Assembly (NCBI GenBank): GCA_021234535.1
Contig: CM037848.1
Coordinates: 11,575,944-11,639,943 of the forward strand
Length of the DNA: 64,000 bases
Source: Stichopus chloronotus
Lineage: Eukaryota; Echinodermata; Holothuroidea; Aspidochirotida; Stichopodidae
Direction: 5' to 3'
Below, in pieces: positions 58,514-64,000 of this stretch. Positions within the stretch are counted from its first letter, which is position 1, and the number at the start of each line of letters is the position of its first letter. Below the pieces are notes generated by a model. The model saw only the letters and a list, made by a program, of their open reading frames with translations. It had not been told where the DNA came from and ran no database searches. Position numbers and translations under genes: made by a program.

Positions 58514-60290
58514 TTTAGTCTGGTTTCACACACTGGACATCAGATCCAGATCTGATCCCCCTGCTCAAGATCAATGTTGTAGTGTGACAGCACCCGCACT
58601 CAAGATCAGATCCGGAGATGATGGATGCTCCACCCACGGGGGGCAGATCTGATCTCGAGCAGCTGTTCAAAATTGCATGTGTGAAAGCTCGGAGGATCAC
58701 GATGACCCGAGATCAAGCTGACCTTTGACGTCACATCCTTGCACTTCCCATGAAACTGCCATAGTCGAGCACACATGTATGCATAACGTTGCTGTGTGTG
58801 ATACGCTGTGTGTGTGTCCACAGTACACTATCACTAGACTACAGCTAGTATCCAGCACAGTTTTATCACTATCAACACTACAGTACAGGTGAAGTCATAA
58901 TTATTTCACACTTTTAAGCGAGCGTTGGTTGTTCTTGTAAATTTGTCATTCTTAATTGAGGTGGAACTTTCAAGCTGAAGAGAATCTGCACCCCGGTATT
59001 CTTTTTTGTGATCTGCACCATCACTAAAAAGTTCCCGTTTTCGAGGAATTGGAAGGCAGTAAAACTGTAACATAATGTTACATAGACCCTAAAGTACTAA
59101 CATTACAATCACTGTAACTCACCAGATAACTCACAGGAGAAGAAAGGCAGTAAGTTAGTAACGTCAGTGCTAGCGAACTCCTGCGAGTGAGAGACCCCAG
59201 TACTACCAGGCTATATCTAAGCTGCACGTAGCATAATTTGTTGACGTTGTCGAAAAATCAAAAGCAAGCGGCTCCATCCATATACCACTATGACACATAT
59301 CAAGGAAACAAAATTTTCTTCATTTATCTCCACTAATATAGAAGCAAAAAGGCCAAATTTGGGTTTGTTACGATATTGTTGTGTGTGGTGGACGACTACG
59401 CTCTACCGTACTCCAGGGTCATACAAATTTCAGTGTCAGGGGTTTACCAGAGTTTATTAACCTTTTCTTTATTCCCCTCCATCAGCCAGTGTAGACAATA
59501 AAACACATTAAGAAATGAAAACTCAGACACTGTTTCGTGGAAAGATTCCATAACGCGACATGATTGGCCAATTTATGGGTAGCAACGATTTGCAAACCAT
59601 GACATGTACAATCTTTGTCATTCTGATTGGTCAACGTCATCGTAGACCTAGTGATCTTCTACTCCGGGAAGCATGAGTTCAGCCAAGAGGTCCGCATCTC
59701 TCCGTACTCTATGTACACCTGTGTCATCGTATCATCTCCTCGCTTTCCTCTTCTTTGTCATCATCACGTAACTTAACTGTATACGCAGCTTTCTCTCCGA
59801 TTTAATCATCTCTGTCAACTTGACTCACTGGTTTATGTGCCAGTCGAATCAACGAATAAAATGGAACTCTGATTGCAAAATCTTAAACAAACTCTCAGTT
59901 TCTGAATTGCTGATGTTTGTCTCTCCTCTAAGTTGTAACAGCAACTTTCTGTGTTGCTAACTTTTAACATCCATCGCTGAGGTAGTCGCACCACGACTGC
60001 AAACCCCCCAAAACCCCCAACCCCATATATGACAGTATGAGTAACTACATATAGTGCAACTAATGTGTGCATAGACTGTGCATATTATTTTTCGTGGAAA
60101 GGGCGGGAAGGGTGCACAAATGTGTTACATCTGACCATCGTCATAATCATCAGCACATTCACATACATACCTTCCAGTTTCGTGATCTCTTGCTCGGGGT
60201 CTGATTCACCATAGGGGATCTCGTGTGAAGGCTAAACCACTAATCTGGAGCAGGGAATCTGATCCGGATCAGATCACCAGCTCACTAGCT
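58514..60290. mobile_element. Possible 1.8-kb DNA element bounded by inverted GATC-rich palindromes
   Basis: ATCAGATC-CA-GATCTGAT at 58540-58557, followed by CCCCCTGCTC, matches in reverse complement the right side, where GGAGCAGGGA precedes the perfect 18-bp palindrome ATCTGATCCGGATCAGAT (60257-60274) and CACCAG. The inverted arms are about 45 bp with clear mismatches. No target duplication could be fixed, so both ends are approximate. The interior holds CCAAT-type sites (59562-59640) but no transposase. Confidence 0.4.
59562..59640. promoter_or_regulatory. CCAAT/CRE-like promoter motif cluster
   Basis: GATTGGCCAAT (59562-59572) carries two overlapping divergent CCAAT boxes. CTGATTGGTCA (59623-59633) is followed at once by ACGTCAT, a CRE half-site. 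The combination is typical of NF-Y/ATF-driven promoters; direction and target are unknown. Confidence 0.3.
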
Positions 60291-60421
60291 TCTAGTGAGA
60301 AAGTGGTCTTAATGATTTTGCTACACATCCACAGACCTTTCACAGAGGCTAATGAAACATGGATATCCCCCCACAGAAAAATTAGACATGTTATGGACGA
60401 AGGGTCAGGGACAAACTTTAA

Positions 60422-60767
60422 AGGGAAATAGGGCGTTTAGAATACACCAACATGACATTCTAAAGAAATAGCTTTAGTCATTATTAAACCATTCAGTTTC
60501 ATCAATGAACGTCTGCCAAGGCTTTATCTCCTCAAAACGTTATGCATGTGATGAGTAAGAGAAGATGCATCATTTGAATTTTGAAAAGTTTGGGTGAACA
60601 AATTAGTGTTGAGCAATAAATAACTGAGTTTCTATCTGTGAGAAACTTATTTCTTGGAAAAAAAGACTACTGTCCGTCCTTATTTTGAATAATCTATCAT
60701 TCTGCATCCACAAACACTGGTTTTGAAAATATGGATGTTTTCTGTAAAACAAACGCCCAATTTCCCT
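60422..60767 (+). mobile_element. 346-bp MITE with TTAA target duplication (AGGGAAAT termini)
   Basis: TTAA at 60418-60421 and 60768-60771 flanks the ends AGGGAAATAGGGCGTTT and AAACGCCCAATTTCCCT, which are inverted with one mismatch. The signature suits Kolobok or piggyBac-type elements. An older copy lies in reverse orientation at 6575-6857. Confidence 0.85.
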
Positions 60768-60771
60768 TTAA

Positions 60772-61917
60772 GGTTGAAGAAAAAGCATGAAATACATCAG
60801 GGAAGGAAACAAGTCACACAAACATTTTCAAGGAAATGAAAGAAAAAAAGTATCCGTAATAAATTCCTACAGTAACATATATGATTCACAGCAGCGTGAG
60901 ATGAAAAAGTGCACTTCCTGGATGTACTAGTGTGCAGTCTGCAACAGCAAAACACAGACCTCAGACACCCCGTATACTCTAAATTTACCAACATGTGACT
61001 CCATGTGAAGCTATTTCCCCTATTTTACCATTAAATGCTTTAGTTTAGTTAGTACTAGGGGAGGCTTCCAGTTGGTTTCATGAACAAAAACATCAACTTG
61101 AAAGCAGTGGAACAAAATAAAACCACAGCTCAAAGCCAACGCCTAATATGAGTGAAAGCTGGCTGCAACATTTGTTGTACACAATTACTCTCTAGTCATG
61201 TGAGGTTTGAGACTTTTGGATAAAATCAATATCTATCTTTTTACTTTAAAAACATTTCCATTTTGAAACTATTTTTACATTTTTAACACAGAGGCTGTCT
61301 GGTTGATGTTGTAATGAGAAAAAATTATTGTCTTTTTTTAAACTGCCCATTCTGGCCAAAAGCAGAAAATCAATCAATTCGGTTACAAATGTTAATACAA
61401 CTGATCCTTGCAGTAGTTCATTTTACAAGCTTTGAACAAACACTAGGAGTGTACTACCAGAGCGTATCTATATATGCACTACATCATTAATCAGTGTGAT
61501 GTAGTTCAAGTTATGTTTCTTATTTCTAATTTGACGTTTGAATTAATGTTTTTTTTTGTGTGGAAGGTGAGGAGAAGGGGGTTGTAAGGTGAAGGAAGGA
61601 ATTAGGTGGTGAAGGTGGTGGAAATGGAGCAAAATAACATCTCTGACCTTTGTTTGGGAATTAAAAACAGAAGGGATATCTGATGATGAATATCATGAAG
61701 CCGCATCTGCAAAATATTATACACAAACCCATGGAATGACTACACTAGCAAAAGGAAAATCATCTAAATACAAACAACAGCGCGTTTATCATTTTGTGCT
61801 GTTCCAAGTCAGTAAATTTGGTACTGTGAACCAATCTGTAGTTTCCATAGCAACAGTACACAATTGCTACTTAACATGTCACCTAGAGGACAACTTGACA
61901 AAGACAGAATGAAGTGA
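60772..61917. other. Non-coding interval, nothing recognised
   Basis: AT-rich sequence with a T-run near 61548 and a short G-rich stretch near 61565-61620. No feature is supported. Confidence 0.5.
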
Positions 61918-62309
61918 GCATGGAGAGGGCATGAAGAAAGCATCAAGAGAGCATGAAGAGAGCATGGACAGAGCATGGTGAAAGCATGGAGAGAGCATGA
62001 AGGGAGCACGAAGAGAGCATGAAGGGAGCACGAAGAGCACATGAATGAAACATGAAGAGAGCATGGAGAGAGCATGACGAGAGCATGATGGGAGCATGGA
62101 GAGAGCATGGAGAGAGCATGAAGGGAGCAGGAAGAGAGCATGAATGGAACATGAACAGAGCATGGAGAGAGCATGACGAGAGCATGATGGGAGCATAGAG
62201 AGAGCATGAAGGGAGCACGAAGAGAGCATGAACGGAACATGAACAGAGCATGGAGAGAGCATGACGAGAGCATGAAGGGAGTATGAAGGGAGCACAAGGA
62301 GATCACGAA
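61918..62309 (+). repeat. 11-bp minisatellite, unit GCATGAAGAGA
   Basis: About 35 copies of an 11-bp unit (GCATGAAGAGA, GCATGGAGAGA, GCACGAAGAGA and close variants). Because 11 is not divisible by three, each frame cycles through the same 33-bp period; on the minus strand all three frames lack stops and read as MLSPCSLHALF-like repeats. Three overlapping open frames of 102 to 173 codons result and are not genes. Confidence 0.95.
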
Positions 62310-64000
62310 TAGCAATTCTTCAAGATGCACAATGCATTCACTGATTTAGAGAAAACAGTCGGCGCTGTTTATGAGCAGCTGCACGTTGTGCATTATGCAT
62401 GACTTAAAGCCAGTATGTGAGTGTCACTTGATGTGTGTGCTGCCAAAAATGGATGATAAGTGAATAGCCACATTCAAACATTCAAAATTAGTACATGTTT
62501 AGTGTGGTTTATTAACTGCAGACATCCTGGTATATTAGGTGAAACGAACTTCCTCGTTGGTTAAACAATTCAGAGCTGCTTGGATTGCTAAGTTCCTTCA
62601 ATGCTTTCATTACACGAAAATAAAACATCGTTAGCACCAGCTTGATCACAAATTTTACATTGTTGTGCTAATCACTACACCATCTTAAACACATACTCAA
62701 TCGCGACCAATGTAACTATTCTACAGTAAAGCTGTGGGCTTTTAAACAAACACCTCCAGTTTAGAAAGCAAGAGAAACATTCTGGTACTGTACCTGCCTG
62801 CATGTCCATCATTTTGCAGTTTCACATAGGCCTACCAAAGGCAGCAGTGTGTGATGAAAAGTTGTGTGACTTTTCCAACCTGTGGAGTTTGGTCACAATT
62901 GAACAGGGCTACCACAGGGACATAGGGAACAGGGATACCAGAGTATCCTACCTGATGATCTCAGGACCTGGTTATGAAACAGATACTTGATCCAAAGTTT
63001 CTCTTAGTTGCAACGTACAATTTAACAATGTTCAGCCTGCTTATGGCTGAGAACACTAAAATTGCCACGAGTCATAAGTAAGATACATGGTGTTACATTA
63101 CTGCACAAAGAAGAAAACGTCCTTTCACAACTTCAAGATGAACTTGTGGATATATTTTCAAGTACTGGAACAACTACGAACTGCAGGGTACCCAGGTATG
63201 AACTTTCGACCCAGTGCAAATGCTGTTCACAATATGATAACCCTCAAATCAAATTTAATATCCCTCCCACTTGTTTAATTTGTAACAAGTGACAGTCCAA
63301 TGTTGAGTAAATCAATACGTTCATTTCAGGAGATAAGCAAATTTGTCGATTTTGTATGAAATGAAAATACAGTAATTTACCCTGTTTTGCACAAAAATCT
63401 TTGCTGCCATAGGACAGAGAACATCTGACAGTCCCTAGATGATAAGTTTAAAAATGTCAAAAGAAAGAAAAACAGGCCTAATAAACATAAGTGACACTAA
63501 ACACAATAGAGAATAGTCGACCACCGTTCCAAAATTGCACACAGAGGCAAATCAGTTATGATTAATCATTCTGGTCATGGGCAGAAGGACTGGGGCAATA
63601 TTTCTCTGTGAATATATTCTCTTTCCTCACAAAAATTATTCAGCTACATTCCTGTATGACTTGATTAAACGATATACTTCGAAAGCAAAAATATGCCGGC
63701 TGGAAAAGTACAAACACTTTCACCGAAGGCAGGTGTGCTCCTCTAACATTCCAGACAGCCAATGGCATCTGCTGGTACAAGACCGTGAAGTTATAGTCAG
63801 TCATTGCTGATTGATGGATATTACAACTCCACTCCACTGCCCCATTTACTGACACAGGTAGAGCAGATGCAATCTGTGTTAATAACTTATGTCATTGACT
63901 GGTGATTTGTGTGAAGAGAGGGAATCAGGGAGGAAGTGAAGCGTGTCACTACCACTTAAAAACAAATATAGATTTAATTTATAGGTCGTTCTGAGAAGGG
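62310..64000. other. Non-coding interval, nothing recognised
   Basis: Several short open frames (for example 62802-62990 and 63062-63292) lack recognisable domains or convincing splice contexts. No RNA gene or transposon end was found. Confidence 0.45.

Noticed and set aside
61809..62330. Three overlapping minus-strand repeat proteins
   Set aside because: Explained by the 11-bp minisatellite.

Overview
The window reads as gene-poor, AT-rich, repeat-dense eukaryotic nuclear DNA, most likely from a marine invertebrate deuterostome and possibly an echinoderm. Three things point there: a BEL/Pao retrotransposon, several tRNA-derived SINE-like and MITE families, and a fold-back transposon whose long inverted arms are built from roughly 15-bp subrepeats, as in the TU elements described from sea urchin. 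The species assignment is inference. The only protein-coding sequence I recognise with confidence is the 3' part of a BEL/Pao pol gene at the left edge. No complete cellular gene is visible; two short exon-like open segments are offered as low-confidence candidates.

Layout. 1-3.6 kb: 3' part of a BEL/Pao pol (RNase H, HHCC zinc finger, DDE integrase, C-terminal DUF5641-like tail separated by a frameshift), a polypurine tract and a probable 3' LTR. 3.6-19.6 kb: largely non-coding DNA holding TTAA-type MITEs, a tRNA-derived SINE, a GAT microsatellite, a tandem repeat rich in nuclear-receptor half-sites, and a homeodomain/TALE-motif cluster at about 14.2-14.4 kb beside a CpG-richer stretch. 19.6-48.5 kb: a tandem segmental array. 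It has a diverged outer copy (about 19.64-23.99 kb), three nearly identical units of about 4.95 kb (A, B, C), and a diverged tail after 47.48 kb. Unit B is split by a 5.3-kb TIR element (33170-38492) with CATG-rich subterminal repeats. Unit C is split by a 3.18-kb fold-back element (43894-47074). Because uninterrupted copies of both target sites exist in neighbouring units, both insertions can be read to within a few bases.

48.5-64 kb: non-coding DNA with two tRNA-like genes that share a UUA anticodon, a 723-bp non-autonomous hAT element with a perfect 8-bp target duplication, a TTAA MITE, a region bounded by inverted GATC-rich palindromes, G-rich tracts, and an 11-bp minisatellite whose unit length keeps all three reverse frames open.

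The parts interact as evolving repeats rather than as a pathway. The sharp edges of the 4.95-kb array fall at a tRNA-like repeat, which suggests unequal exchange between SINE copies. The two large transposons inserted after the units had duplicated. A dispersed repeat carrying TGACCT half-sites in DR1/DR4 spacing has amplified at several places, including inside the 5.3-kb element.
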